From assembly GCA_018241025.1 (NCBI GenBank), contig JAFEEQ010000004.1:248001-312000 (forward strand): a stretch of DNA of 64,000 bases. The letters run 5' to 3'. The translations under genes and the position numbers were made by a program. The first letter of the stretch is position 1. Each line of letters begins with the position of its first letter. A model generated the notes under the pieces. That model was given only the letters and a program-made list of their open reading frames with translations. It was not told where the DNA came from and searched no databases. Positions 19,445-28,661 of the stretch are shown here, piece after piece. The DNA comes from Pseudomonadota bacterium. GTDB lineage: Bacteria; Pseudomonadota; Alphaproteobacteria; Micropepsales; Micropepsaceae.

Positions 19445-20236
19445 TCAGTGCGTGGTGCGGGCCATGCGCTCGCGCCGCGCATGCTGTGCGTGCTGCGCAA
19501 TGCCGAGCGGGATCGAGGCAATATAGAGCGCCATCCCGACCGTCAGCGTGGTCCAAGGCCAGGTGATCATGAACCCGGTCAGGAGGCCGACGAAGCCCCA
19601 GACCACGACACGGTGGCGCCGCGCCGGCCGCATGTATTTGATCGACGGCGTCGGCAGGCGGCTCACCATCAGGCTGGCGGCGACCGCGATGATCGCGATC
19701 GACAGTCTGGGATCGCTGAGCGCCGAATTGTGGAACTGGAAGTCGAGCAGCATCGGCAGCAGCACGAGTCCCGCTGCGGCGGGAGTCGGCAGGCCGGTGA
19801 AATAGGGATTGTGCGCCGACGAACCTTCGTCGCGCACGCTCTGCACGTTGAAGCGCGCGAGCCGGATTGCCGAACAGGTGCAGAAGATCAGCGCGGCGAT
19901 CCAGCCCGCATTGCCCATCCGCTCCAGGCTCCACATGTAGATCAGCACGCCGGGCGCCACGCCGAAGCTGACGAGGTCGGCCAGGCTGTCGAGCTGCGCG
20001 CCGAAGCGGGTATCGGCGCCGAGGAAGCGCGCGGCGCGGCCGTCCAGCATGTCGAAGATCATCGCGAAGATGATCGCCGCGACCGCCGCGTTCCATTCCG
20101 CGCCGATGGCAAAGCGGATGGCGGTAATGCCGCTGCACAGGCCCAGCAGGGTCAGAATGCTCGGAACGACGCGGCCGACGGAAATCTCTTCCAGCCGCTC
20201 GGCCATGCGCCGCGGATCAATCCTTCGATACGCCAA
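19445..20236 (-). CDS. pssA: CDP-diacylglycerol-serine O-phosphatidyltransferase
   Basis: PssA makes phosphatidylserine from CDP-diacylglycerol and serine in the inner membrane. The 263-residue multi-spanning protein carries the CDP-alcohol phosphotransferase motif DMLDGRAARFLG...GAQLDSLAD, with Asp62, Asp65, Asp83 and Asp87. It follows psd with a 7-bp gap, the standard pairing for phosphatidylethanolamine synthesis. Confidence 0.93.
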   Translation of the reverse strand: MAYRRIDPRRMAERLEEISVGRVVPSILTLLGLCSGITAIRFAIGAEWNAAVAAIIFAMIFDMLDGRAARFLGADTRFGAQLDSLADLVSFGVAPGVLIYMWSLERMGNAGWIAALIFCTCSAIRLARFNVQSVRDEGSSAHNPYFTGLPTPAAAGLVLLPMLLDFQFHNSALSDPRLSIAIIAVAASLMVSRLPTPSIKYMRPARRHRVVVWGFVGLLTGFMITWPWTTLTVGMALYIASIPLGIAQHAQHARRERMARTTH

Positions 20237-20243
20237 GTCGGTT

Positions 20244-20954
20244 TTACCCTTGAAGCTCCGCCAGGACCGTTTCGCCGGCCACTGTCATGGAACCGTCTTG
20301 TATCACGATCTTGGCCGCAGGTGGCAAATAGACGTCGAGGCGGCTTCCGAACCGGATCATGCCATAGCGGGCGCCGCGGCCGAGCCGGTCGCCTTCGTTA
20401 ACGTCGCAGACGATGCGCCGGGCGACGAGGCCGGCGATCTGCACCACCACGAGATCGTTGTCGGGATTGTCGCTGCCTGCCGGGCGCAGGCGCATCGACA
20501 TCCGCTCGTTGTGCACGCTCGCCTTGTCGAACGAGGCGTTGAAGAATTTGCCCGGCCGATAGGCAAGCGCGAGCACCGTGCCGCTCAGCGGCGCCCGGTT
20601 CACATGCACATTGAACACGTTCATGAAGATCGAAAGCCTGCGCCGCGGCGCCGGACCCAATCCCAGTTCCTCGGGCGGAACGGCCTCTATGATGGGCAGA
20701 AGCTTTCCGTCTGCGGGACTGACAAGCCAGTTGTCGCCGGGCGGCGGCGTGCGTTCGGGATCGCGGAAGAACGCGATGCACCAGATCGTCAGAAGCAGAA
20801 AGGCCGCACCGGCCCACAAGGACAGCCAGAAAACGGCGCCGTTGATCGCGGCGAAGATCGCGATGAACGGCCAGCCTTCGCGATGGATTGGAATGCGCAA
20901 TGCGATGTCCTGATGCAAAACCCGGCAGGTAGCATCAATCCGCGCCGCGGCCAA
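20244..20954 (-). CDS. psd: Phosphatidylserine decarboxylase proenzyme (short proteobacterial type)
   Basis: Psd converts phosphatidylserine to phosphatidylethanolamine. The 236-residue proenzyme has the N-terminal IPIHREGWPFI segment with two membrane helices, FFRDPER, MNVFNVHVNRAP, and the self-cleavage site in RFGSRLDVYLP (Gly203-Ser204, which yields the pyruvoyl group). The start is a TTG at 20954; another TTG at 20918 (LHQDIALRIPI) is equally possible and gives a start closer to relatives. A terminator for the next gene lies just upstream. Confidence 0.92.
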   Translation of the reverse strand: MAAARIDATCRVLHQDIALRIPIHREGWPFIAIFAAINGAVFWLSLWAGAAFLLLTIWCIAFFRDPERTPPPGDNWLVSPADGKLLPIIEAVPPEELGLGPAPRRRLSIFMNVFNVHVNRAPLSGTVLALAYRPGKFFNASFDKASVHNERMSMRLRPAGSDNPDNDLVVVQIAGLVARRIVCDVNEGDRLGRGARYGMIRFGSRLDVYLPPAAKIVIQDGSMTVAGETVLAELQG

Positions 20955-20959
20955 AGAAA

Positions 20960-20987
20960 AAGGGGCGGAGCCATGGCCCCGCCCCTT
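20960..20987 (-). terminator. Rho-independent terminator of the 98-aa protein gene
   Basis: On the minus strand the stem AAGGGGCGG/CCGCCCCTT is followed by a T-rich run (TTTTTCTTT), directly after the stop of the gene at 21009-21305. Confidence 0.85.
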
Positions 20988-21008
20988 GATCCAAATTCTG
21001 CCGAACGC

Positions 21009-21305
21009 TTAAGCGCGCTCGCCCGAGAACGGGAACGACCCGAAGGCGCCGGCCTTCACGTTGCCCGAAATCTTGTTGCCGTCCACCGTGCCGCTGGTCT
21101 CCAGCGTCATCGGCATCGGCGAGGTGATCTTGGCCGACCAGGAGACGTTGTTGCCGTCCACCTTGCCGTTTTCGATCGCCATGGAGCCCTGCGCGCCGGC
21201 CTGCGTACCCGTCAGGGTGCTGCCTTCAGCCTTGAGCGTAAGCGTGACTTTCTGCGCGCCCATGGGCGAGTTGATGGTGATGTTGTAGGTGCCGTCGACG
21301 GACAT
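21009..21305 (-). CDS. Small conserved beta-rich protein, 98 aa
   Basis: The start MSVDGTYNITINSPMG at 21305, with GGGAGGA upstream, gives a 98-residue protein of alternating short strands and Gly/Asn turns (LTGTQAG, ENGKVDGNNVSW, GTVDGNKISGNVKAG). Similar small proteins occur in other alphaproteobacteria, but the function is unknown. It has its own terminator and a palindrome 63 bp upstream, so it is probably a single-gene transcript. Confidence 0.75.
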   Translation of the reverse strand: MSVDGTYNITINSPMGAQKVTLTLKAEGSTLTGTQAGAQGSMAIENGKVDGNNVSWSAKITSPMPMTLETSGTVDGNKISGNVKAGAFGSFPFSGERA

Positions 21306-21367
21306 TGCAGTCCTCCCTTGATGCGGGGCGCATCTAAGAGGGCTGTGGGTTAATACGCAAGTGTTCG

Positions 21368-21383
21368 GTGACGATAACGTCAC
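21368..21383. promoter_or_regulatory. Short palindrome upstream of the 98-aa protein gene
   Basis: GTGACG and CGTCAC form perfect arms around ATAA. The position, between an upstream gene's end and this gene's start, fits an operator. Confidence 0.3.
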
Positions 21384-21426
21384 GTAAATTGCCGGCCTCG
21401 AAGAAAAGCCGTTTGCGATCAAATCG

Positions 21427-22041
21427 CTAGGCGGGCAGAACCAGAAGCGAACTCCGCCCGATTGTTGCGCGCGTGATCGCGTGGCGCTTCACGAACAGCC
21501 CTTCGGGATCGCGGGTCTGGTCACGCGAGGCCTCCCACACACCATGGCTTGCGTAATAGGTCAGCAGGAGCAGCCGTCCGGCACCCTGGCGCACATCCTC
21601 GGCCGTACGCTCGGCGGTGAACAAGCCGAAGATCTCGGTGTCGTAGCTGCCTTCGAATTTCTCCCAGGCCCGGTTCGACAGTGCGACAAAATCCGCGACG
21701 TCGTCGGCACCGACGGTGAACCAGCGATGCACGATGATGCCGCCCTTGCGCGGATGCGCTTCATCCGCCGGCCGCACCGTCGGCGTCAGCATCTCGGGAT
21801 GCTGGCTCACGACATGCGGCGCCTGGTCGATCTCGCGCAGGTGGTCGCGGCCACGCTCCGGCCAGCGCAGCAGCACGACCGTCTCGTTGGAGCTGAAGCC
21901 GAGCTGGCCCTGGAACAGCCCAAGCAATTCGCCACCGGCCTTGGCAACTGCAGGCGCCGCGACATCGCGGATATGCGCCGTGAACTTCGGAAAGCTCCCG
22001 CGCTCCAGCGTAAAGGTCAGATAGTCGTAATGCGCGGGCAT
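21427..22041 (-). CDS. Conserved hypothetical protein, possibly NIPSNAP/dimeric alpha-beta barrel-like
   Basis: The 204-residue protein starts MPAHYDYLTFTLERGSFPKF and seems to hold two ferredoxin-like halves, the second beginning near KGGIIVHRWFTVGADDVADF. This layout resembles NIPSNAP-type proteins, but I see no decisive motif. The gene lies 11 bases after the sulfotransferase gene on the same strand and is probably in its operon. Confidence 0.6.
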   Translation of the reverse strand: MPAHYDYLTFTLERGSFPKFTAHIRDVAAPAVAKAGGELLGLFQGQLGFSSNETVVLLRWPERGRDHLREIDQAPHVVSQHPEMLTPTVRPADEAHPRKGGIIVHRWFTVGADDVADFVALSNRAWEKFEGSYDTEIFGLFTAERTAEDVRQGAGRLLLLTYYASHGVWEASRDQTRDPEGLFVKRHAITRATIGRSSLLVLPA

Positions 22042-22052
22042 CGGTTCCTCCG

Positions 22053-22955
22053 TCAGGGCAGTTCGCCGGTCGCGAGCCAATGGGCGCATTCCGGCCCAAG
22101 CTCCTTCAACGCACGCGCTTCGTAGTTCCGGCTGTCTTCCGCCGGTAGCATATCGCGCCAGCGGCCATTGACGCCCTTGTTGATGAAGGTTTCTGCGCCG
22201 CCTTCCCACAGGCTGCCGCCCAGCGGCGCCGATTTTGCGGCATGGGATTTCATGTAGTCGAAGGTGCAGTGTTCGACCACGCGCGGCCAATTCGTTTCGT
22301 CGATCGGCGCGCCGAGATATTGCGCGATGGCGCGCATCTCGCCGCCGAGGTCACGCTTCAGATTGTTGAAATGCACCAGCTTCACATTCGGCAGATCGCG
22401 GATCGTCCACCAGCTGCGCAGATTGTCCCAGAACGACCAGAACGGATAACCGTCACCGTCGAGCCACTTGCGGAAATAGGTCACGACGTCGTCGCTGGTG
22501 CGTTCGATCTTCGGTCCGACGAGGCCCGGCGTATCGTTCAGCGCCGCGTACCACGCATCGTTCGCGTTGATGTGGTGATTGTAGAGGCTCCACACCACGT
22601 CGCGTCCGTCGCGTCCGATGTAGAGGTACTTCGCCTTGGGCGAGAACACGAGCGCATCGACCGGCAGATGGGTCTTGAGGAAGCGGCGATGGGTCTGCGC
22701 TTCCATCATGCCGAGCTTCACGTCTTTCGGCGGCACCCGCAGGTCGAGCCACGGCGACATCTCTCCGAGATCGACGCTCTCGTCGCCGTTGAACAGGATC
22801 TGGCCGACGATCTGCTGGGTCCAGGTCGTGCCCGCCTTGCCATAGGTCGCGACGATCACGTCGTCGTCGCGGAATTTGTAGTCGTTCCACACCGTCGAAT
22901 CGAAATGGTTGCTCTCCAACTCACGGGTCTTCTTCGGCCACGCTATGCTCGACAT
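22053..22955 (-). CDS. Sulfotransferase (PAPS-dependent)
   Basis: The 300-residue cytosolic-type sulfotransferase moves sulfate from PAPS to an alcohol or amine. Visible are the 5'-phosphosulfate loop YGKAGTTWTQ (Lys40 to Gln47), the 3'-phosphate motif YIGRDGRDVVWSLYNH and the C-terminal FINKGVNGRWRD equivalent of RKGxxGDWK. The acceptor is unknown. No PAPS synthesis genes are nearby. Confidence 0.88.
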   Translation of the reverse strand: MSSIAWPKKTRELESNHFDSTVWNDYKFRDDDVIVATYGKAGTTWTQQIVGQILFNGDESVDLGEMSPWLDLRVPPKDVKLGMMEAQTHRRFLKTHLPVDALVFSPKAKYLYIGRDGRDVVWSLYNHHINANDAWYAALNDTPGLVGPKIERTSDDVVTYFRKWLDGDGYPFWSFWDNLRSWWTIRDLPNVKLVHFNNLKRDLGGEMRAIAQYLGAPIDETNWPRVVEHCTFDYMKSHAAKSAPLGGSLWEGGAETFINKGVNGRWRDMLPAEDSRNYEARALKELGPECAHWLATGELP

Positions 22956-23035
22956 GGATTCCCCTTACACGGCAGTTGGCGCGCGCCGCCGCCGCTCCTA
23001 AGCTTCGGCCAGCGATATAGGGAGGACAAGCCGTC

Positions 23036-24007
23036 ATGAAAAGCCATGAGATCCATCTGGTGAAACGCCCCAACGGGATGCCGAAAGATAGCGATTTCGC
23101 CTTGCGCGAGGTCGATCTCCCGGAACCGGCGGAGGGCCAGGCGCTGGTCCGGAATCTCTATCTCTCGATCGATCCCGCGACGCGCCCCCGCCTGACCCGT
23201 GGCCAGGAGCTGAATTCGGTCGTCGGCGGCTTCGCCCTCGGCCGCGTGCTCGCCTCGCGCACGCCGGGGCTCAAGGAAGGCGACATCGTCCGCGCCGCTT
23301 ATGGCTATCGCGAAGCCTATGTCGCCGACGCAAAGCACCTCGGCAAGGTGGACGCCGATCCGAAGCTGCCGCTCACGGTCTACATGCATGTGCTCGGCGG
23401 CGCCGGCTTCGTTGCCTATGGCGGGCTGCTCGACATCGGCAAGATGAAATCCGGCGAACAGGTCTTCGTCTCCACCGCCGCCGGTTCGGTCGGCTCGCTC
23501 GCCTGCCAGATCGCCAAACTCAAAGGTTGCCATGTCATCGGCAGCACCGGCTCGGCCGACAAGGTCGCCTGGCTGCACGGGATCGGCATCGATACCGTGG
23601 TGAACTACAAGGAAGAGCCGATCCGTGCGGCGCTCGATCGCGTCGCGACGAAGGGCATCGACGTCTATTTCGACAATGTCGGCGGCGATCATCTCGAAGC
23701 CGCGCTCGCCAAAATGAACCCGCTCGGCCGCGTCGCGGTCTGCGGCATGATCTCGACCTACAACGACCAGCAGATCGGCGTGCGCAATCTCTCATCGATC
23801 ATCTACGGCCGCATCAACATCCGCGGTTTCGTTGCGCCGGACTTCATGCAGCTGATGCCGCAATTCACCGAAGAGATGACCGGCTGGCTCAAGGACGGCG
23901 CGGTGAAATACCGCGAGACGATTTTCGAAGGCATCGAAAACGCACCAAAGGCCCTGATCGGGCTGCTCAACGGCGCGAACACCGGAAAGACGCTGGTGAA
24001 ACTCTAA
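23036..24007 (+). CDS. NADP-dependent oxidoreductase, MDR family (zinc-free)
   Basis: The 323-residue protein matches the leukotriene B4 12-hydroxydehydrogenase/CurA group that reduces the double bond of alpha,beta-unsaturated ketones. Signs are LYLSIDPATRPRL, the nucleotide-binding segment VSTAAGSVGSLACQIAK and YFDNVGGDHLEAAL. There are no zinc cysteines. It converges with the PAS protein gene with a 4-base overlap of their ends. Confidence 0.87.
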   Translation: MKSHEIHLVKRPNGMPKDSDFALREVDLPEPAEGQALVRNLYLSIDPATRPRLTRGQELNSVVGGFALGRVLASRTPGLKEGDIVRAAYGYREAYVADAKHLGKVDADPKLPLTVYMHVLGGAGFVAYGGLLDIGKMKSGEQVFVSTAAGSVGSLACQIAKLKGCHVIGSTGSADKVAWLHGIGIDTVVNYKEEPIRAALDRVATKGIDVYFDNVGGDHLEAALAKMNPLGRVAVCGMISTYNDQQIGVRNLSSIIYGRINIRGFVAPDFMQLMPQFTEEMTGWLKDGAVKYRETIFEGIENAPKALIGLLNGANTGKTLVKL

Positions 24008-24477
24008 CGCTCGGCGGTATGGGTCCCGGCCTGCCAGGTGTCGAAGGCGCCGAGCAGGGCGCTGACCGTCGTGCCGTCATCCGACAGCGGCAGCACGATC
24101 ACCTCCATGTCGAGATGCTCCTTGCCGGGATAGACCGCACGCAGCGGCCCGGCATGCAGCGGGGCCTTCACGTCGACGCAACGCGCAAAGAAGCGCTGCA
24201 TGCCGTCGAAGAACGGCGTGCCGGTCATCTGCGAGAGAAGACGTCCCGAAAGCGTGGTGCCCATGAACTGGATCACCCGCTCGCCGGCAAAGCTGAAGCG
24301 GAAGTCGCCGGCCTGGCAGTCCATGCGGAAGGTCCACGGCATGCTGCCGCGCAGCTGCGTGGGCGTGATCGCGCCGCGCGGTGGCGCAAGCGCACCGGCC
24401 TTGAGGCCGCTCCAGATCTCGACGATGTGCCGCAGGCGTTCACTCGTCACGCCGGCAGCGAATTCGCTCTCGCTCAT
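24004..24477 (-). CDS. PAS-like sensor-domain protein (PAS_5 family)
   Basis: The 157-residue single-domain protein fits the alphaproteobacterial PAS_5 group: an N-terminal helix with IVEIWSGLKAG, then LRGSMPWTFRMD, FRFSFAGERVIQFMGTTLSGRLL and a final MEVIVLPLSDDG strand pair. It has no output domain. Two further members occur at 46139 and 46815. Ligand and partner are unknown. Confidence 0.75.
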   Translation of the reverse strand: MSESEFAAGVTSERLRHIVEIWSGLKAGALAPPRGAITPTQLRGSMPWTFRMDCQAGDFRFSFAGERVIQFMGTTLSGRLLSQMTGTPFFDGMQRFFARCVDVKAPLHAGPLRAVYPGKEHLDMEVIVLPLSDDGTTVSALLGAFDTWQAGTHTAER

Positions 24478-24594
24478 GCAACACCAAAGACGCAGATACG
24501 CGCGCCATACGCATTCGTGGTTGTGGAAGCGCGACCCTTGCTAACGAAGCAATCGCCGAATCCTTACTAGCAGCTTGTGCCCGGAATGAGGTGC

Positions 24595-24609
24595 GGCGGA
24601 ACGTCCGCC
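24595..24609. terminator. Weak hairpin downstream of the alcohol dehydrogenase gene
   Basis: GGCGGA and TCCGCC enclose three bases, about 35 bases after the minus-strand stop. No T-run follows, so a role in termination is doubtful. Confidence 0.25.
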
Positions 24610-24642
24610 AATGCCTCTGGCTGAGTGAAATTACCTAGTGGG

Positions 24643-25668
24643 TTAATTCTCGAGCATCACCTTGCACTGATGCGTCGGCTTGCGCAGCGCTTCGAATGCG
24701 GCGGGCAATTCGTCGAGCGTCACGATGTCGGTGACCATATGCGCGACATCGACTCTGTCGGATGCGATCATCGCAATGACATAATCGAAATCCGCGGGGC
24801 GGTAGCCGAGCACGAATTGTATCTCGAGCTCCTTCATGATGCCCATCAGCGGCATGATGGTATCGGCCTGCTGGCACACACCGGCGACAACGATGCGGCC
24901 GCCGCGCGGCGCTTCCGCCATCACATTCATCAGAAGCCCCGGCACGCCGACGCACTCGAAGATGATGTCCGCGTCCTTGCCGGCGATCTTCTGCACCTGC
25001 GGCGCCAGCGGCTGACCCGGGTCGATCGCGTCGGTCGCGCCGAACTTCGCCGCCATGGCGCGGCGGTTCTCCGCTTTCTCGCTGACGATGACGTGGCGCG
25101 CGCCGAGAAACTTGGCCCACAGCATCACGGCAAGCCCGACCGGCCCGGCGCCGATCACCAGCACGGTCGCGCCGCGCGGCATCTTCGCCATGTCGACGGC
25201 ATGCAGCCCGACCGCCAGCGGCTCGACCATCGCGCCTTCGCGGAACGACACATTCTGCGGCAGCTTGAAACCGCTGCTCGCACCGATGCGGACATACTCG
25301 GCATAGCCGCCATGGTTCTGGCCGAGGCCGACCGACGTCATCTTCGCGCACTGGCCGCGGTTCGAGAAATTCAGGCACGGCGTGGCATCGCCGCAGCAGA
25401 TCACCGGAAAGCCCGCGACCCGGTCGCCCGCCTTCCACAGATGCGTGACCGCCTTGCCGACCTCGATCACCTCACCGGCGAATTCATGACCCATCACCGA
25501 CCCGCCGGGCAGCGGCATGATGGTGCCGGGCTCGGTCATGTGCAGGTCGCTGCCGCAGATTCCGCAGTTGCACACTTTCAGGATGATGTCGGTCGGCCCC
25601 GGCTTCGGGTCGTCGATTGCTTCGATCAGCAGGGGCTTCGACAATTCCTTGAATACCGCCGCGCGCAT
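24643..25668 (-). CDS. Zinc-dependent alcohol dehydrogenase, MDR family
   Basis: The 341-residue enzyme has catalytic zinc ligands in CGICGSD (Cys38) and GHE (His61, Glu62), a cysteine cluster for structural zinc that departs from the usual spacing (CCGDATPC...GQC), and the NAD-binding VIGAGPVGLAVM. The group includes threonine/butanediol dehydrogenase-like enzymes; the substrate is unknown. It diverges from the amidase gene with an 82-bp gap. Confidence 0.87.
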   Translation of the reverse strand: MRAAVFKELSKPLLIEAIDDPKPGPTDIILKVCNCGICGSDLHMTEPGTIMPLPGGSVMGHEFAGEVIEVGKAVTHLWKAGDRVAGFPVICCGDATPCLNFSNRGQCAKMTSVGLGQNHGGYAEYVRIGASSGFKLPQNVSFREGAMVEPLAVGLHAVDMAKMPRGATVLVIGAGPVGLAVMLWAKFLGARHVIVSEKAENRRAMAAKFGATDAIDPGQPLAPQVQKIAGKDADIIFECVGVPGLLMNVMAEAPRGGRIVVAGVCQQADTIMPLMGIMKELEIQFVLGYRPADFDYVIAMIASDRVDVAHMVTDIVTLDELPAAFEALRKPTHQCKVMLEN

Positions 25669-25750
25669 CGGTCCCTCGCCTCATTTTACCGGGCGGCACG
25701 GTATGCCATCCTGCGTCCAAGGCAACCGGAATGAACGCGGCGGAGAGATC

Positions 25751-27184
25751 ATGATCGACACTTACGCTACGGCACGGCAGATGCTGGCCGACCTGAACGC
25801 GAAGAAGATTTCGGCGCGCGAACTGCTCGACGCGCATCTGGCGCGCAACGACGCGATCCACGGCACCATCAACGCGATCAACGCCACTGATATTGAGCGG
25901 GCGCGCGAGGAGGCCGATGCGATCGATGCCGCGCGAACGAAGGGCACCGCGCTCGGCCCGCTCGCCGGCCTGCCGATGACGATCAAGGACGGCTACGATG
26001 TCGAGAATATGCCGGCGCTCGCCGGCAATCCGGCGCTCGTCGGCCGGCCGAAGAATTGCGCCGATGCCGCGCTCGTCCGCACCGTGCGCGATGCCGGCGC
26101 GGTGATCTGGGGCAAGACCAATGTACCCTTCATGCTTTCCGATCTGCAGAGCTACAACGCGATCACCGGCACGACGAACAATCCCTATGACGTGACGCGC
26201 ACGCCGGGCGGCTCCTCCGGCGGTGCCGCGGCGGCGCTCGCCTGCGGCGTCACCCCACTCGAGATCGGCTCCGATATCGGCGGCTCGTTGCGCCATCCGG
26301 CGAATTTCACGGGCGTGACCTCGCTCAAGACCACCTGGGGCGCGCTCGACGGCCGCGGCCACATCCCGCCGATGCCGGATGGCTACTGGGAATGCGATCT
26401 CGGCGTCTATGGTCCGATGGCGCGCAACACCGGTGATCTCAAATTGCTGTGGGGCCTGCTCAAGGGCACGCCCGAGCAGGCGCGCCGCGACATCAAGGGC
26501 GCACGCGTCGCGGTGTGGGACGAAGAGCCGTCATGGCCGCTTGCCCGTGACGTGAAAGATGGCGTCGTCCGCGCCGCTACCGCGCTCGAACAAGCGGGCG
26601 CCATGGTCGAACGCACCAAGCCGAAGGTCGATGGCGCCGTGCTGATGGATTTCTATCTCCAGCTCCTGACGCCCATCGTCTCCTACGGCATGCCGGAGCA
26701 AATGCTCGATGCCTTCGCGACGATGCGCGAGGCGGACAGGAAGACGGTCGCCGAAGGCGGCCCCGGCGCCGGCTTCGCGCAATTCCGCCTCTACGCTTCT
26801 GCGCCCAATCGCGATGTCATCGCGGCGCAGATCAAGCGCCAGGCATATAAAGACATCCTCGCGGAATTCTTCACCGGCTACGACGCCATCGTGATGCCGA
26901 TCACCATGACGACGGCGTTCAAGCATCTGCAGGAGCCGACCTTCCAGGAGCGCGTGCTGGAGATCGACGGCGTCGCCGTGCCCTATCCGACAATCCTCAA
27001 CTGGATCTCGCTTGCGACCGCACTCCATCTGCCCGCGCTCGCGGTGCAGGCGGGGCAGACGGCGGCGGGGCTTCCCGTCGGTGTGCAGATCGTCGGACCG
27101 TGGAACGGCGAAGACCGGCTATTCGATTTTGCCGCCGCCGTAGAGGAAGGTTGCGGCGGCTTCCGCCGGCCGCCGGGTGTTTGA
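25751..27184 (+). CDS. Amidase (amidase signature family)
   Basis: The 477-residue hydrolase has the Ser-cisSer-Lys triad: Lys79 (TIKDGYD), Ser155 (PGGSSGG) and nucleophile Ser179 (SDIGGSL). Length is standard. The start ATG 25751 follows CGGAGAGATC. It hydrolyses an amide to an acid and ammonia; the substrate is unknown. A flavin-dependent monooxygenase-like gene follows after 64 bases on the same strand. Confidence 0.9.
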   Translation: MIDTYATARQMLADLNAKKISARELLDAHLARNDAIHGTINAINATDIERAREEADAIDAARTKGTALGPLAGLPMTIKDGYDVENMPALAGNPALVGRPKNCADAALVRTVRDAGAVIWGKTNVPFMLSDLQSYNAITGTTNNPYDVTRTPGGSSGGAAAALACGVTPLEIGSDIGGSLRHPANFTGVTSLKTTWGALDGRGHIPPMPDGYWECDLGVYGPMARNTGDLKLLWGLLKGTPEQARRDIKGARVAVWDEEPSWPLARDVKDGVVRAATALEQAGAMVERTKPKVDGAVLMDFYLQLLTPIVSYGMPEQMLDAFATMREADRKTVAEGGPGAGFAQFRLYASAPNRDVIAAQIKRQAYKDILAEFFTGYDAIVMPITMTTAFKHLQEPTFQERVLEIDGVAVPYPTILNWISLATALHLPALAVQAGQTAAGLPVGVQIVGPWNGEDRLFDFAAAVEEGCGGFRRPPGV

Positions 27185-27248
27185 GGCTGCTCGGACGCTT
27201 CCGGTTATGGCATAACGCGGCACCTGATATTTCGAACGGAGTCATCCC

Positions 27249-28421
27249 ATGGCCATCAAGCTCAAGAACGGCATCTTCCTCGCACCCTTCCATCCGGTCG
27301 ACGAAGACCCCACGCTTTGCATCCAGCGCGACCTCGAACTGATCGACCATCTGGATCGTCTCGGCTACGACGAAGCCTGGATCGGCGAGCATCACTCCGC
27401 CGGCTACGAGATCATCGCCTCGCCGGAAGTGTTCATCGCCGCCGCGGCAGAGCGCACCAAGCGCATCAAGCTCGGCTCGGGCGTGATTTCGCTGCCCTAT
27501 CACAACCCGCTGATGGCAGCGAACCGCGTGATCCAGCTCGATCACCAGACGCGCGGCCGTTTCATGTTCGGCGTTGGCCCCGGCCTTCTGCCCTCCGACG
27601 CCTTTGCGATGGGCATCGATCCTGCGACGCAGCGCGATCGCATGGTCGAAGCGATCGAGGTCATCGTCCGCCTGTTCAAGGGCGAGCGCGTCACGCACAA
27701 GTCGGACTGGTTCACCCTTGTCGACGCGACCTGCCAGCTGCGTCCCTACACCTGGCCGCATCCGGAGATCGCGGTGGCGTCCTCAGTCACACCCTCGGGC
27801 GGCAAGCTCGCCGGCAAGCACGGCTTCGGCATGCTCTGCGTCGCCGCGACCCAGGAAGGCGGCTACGACGCGCTCGGCATCAACTGGAAGATTGCCAACG
27901 AAGTCGCGGCCGAGAACGGCAAGACGATGGATCCGGAACGCCTGCGCCTCGTCGGGCCGATCCACATCGCCGAGACCCGCGCCGAAGCTTACAAGAACGT
28001 CGAGTTCGGTCTGCGCAAATGGCAGGACTATTTCGGCGGCATCTCCGCCGTCGCCGGCCGCGAAGGCACCGAGACCCGCACGATCGAAGAGATGGCCAAG
28101 AGCGGACAGATCGTCGTCGGCACGCCGGACGATGCCATCGCCCAGATTAAGCGCCTTCAGGCCAAGCAGGGCGAATTCGGCGTCTTCCTCCAACTCGCGC
28201 ACAACTGGGCGAATTTCGAGAACACCAAGAAGTCCTACGAACTCTGGATGCGTCACGTCACGCCGGTGATCAACAAGGCGAACGAAGCGCGCTCGACGGC
28301 CTATGACTGGGCGCGCGACAACAAGGAACGCTTCATCGGCGCCGCCATGGGCGCCGCGATGCAGACCATCGCCAAGCACAACGAAGAACAGGCCAAGAAA
28401 GCCGGCAAGGCGGCGGAGTAG
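27249..28421 (+). CDS. LLM-class flavin-dependent oxidoreductase
   Basis: The 390-residue protein is a bacterial luciferase-like (beta/alpha)8 barrel enzyme, with LGYDEAWIGEHHSAGYE, VISLPYHNPLMAANRVIQLD and GRFMFGVGPGLLPSDAFAMG. These enzymes use reduced FMN from a separate reductase to oxygenate substrates. The C-terminus has a family-specific helical extension (ARDNKERFIGAAMGAAMQTIAKHNEEQAKKAGK is partly shown by AMGAAMQTIAKHNEEQ). GGAG precedes the ATG. Confidence 0.87.
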   Translation: MAIKLKNGIFLAPFHPVDEDPTLCIQRDLELIDHLDRLGYDEAWIGEHHSAGYEIIASPEVFIAAAAERTKRIKLGSGVISLPYHNPLMAANRVIQLDHQTRGRFMFGVGPGLLPSDAFAMGIDPATQRDRMVEAIEVIVRLFKGERVTHKSDWFTLVDATCQLRPYTWPHPEIAVASSVTPSGGKLAGKHGFGMLCVAATQEGGYDALGINWKIANEVAAENGKTMDPERLRLVGPIHIAETRAEAYKNVEFGLRKWQDYFGGISAVAGREGTETRTIEEMAKSGQIVVGTPDDAIAQIKRLQAKQGEFGVFLQLAHNWANFENTKKSYELWMRHVTPVINKANEARSTAYDWARDNKERFIGAAMGAAMQTIAKHNEEQAKKAGKAAE

Positions 28422-28442
28422 CGCTGCTTCTTGAATCTCGTC

Positions 28443-28465
28443 ATGGCCGGGCTTGTCCCGGCCAT
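28443..28465. repeat. Dispersed hairpin repeat, possibly serving as terminator
   Basis: ATGGCCGGG and CCCGGCCAT form a perfect 9-bp stem with loop CTTGT, followed by CCATG. I recall this element as common between genes in many alphaproteobacteria. It lies 20 bases after the LLM gene. Confidence 0.6.
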
Positions 28466-28661
28466 CCATGATCACCCATGCATGCAGTCGCCGAGCTCGC
28501 TCGGCGACTGACGGTGTATAAGCTTCGGGCATCGCGATCTTGGATGCCCGGAACATGTCCGTGCATGACGATATTGGAAATGGGTTGCATCATCATTTCC
28601 GCATGAATCCCATGCGCGTCGTCGCGACCTCACGGCGCCGTACCCGCGCTAATCTCTGCGC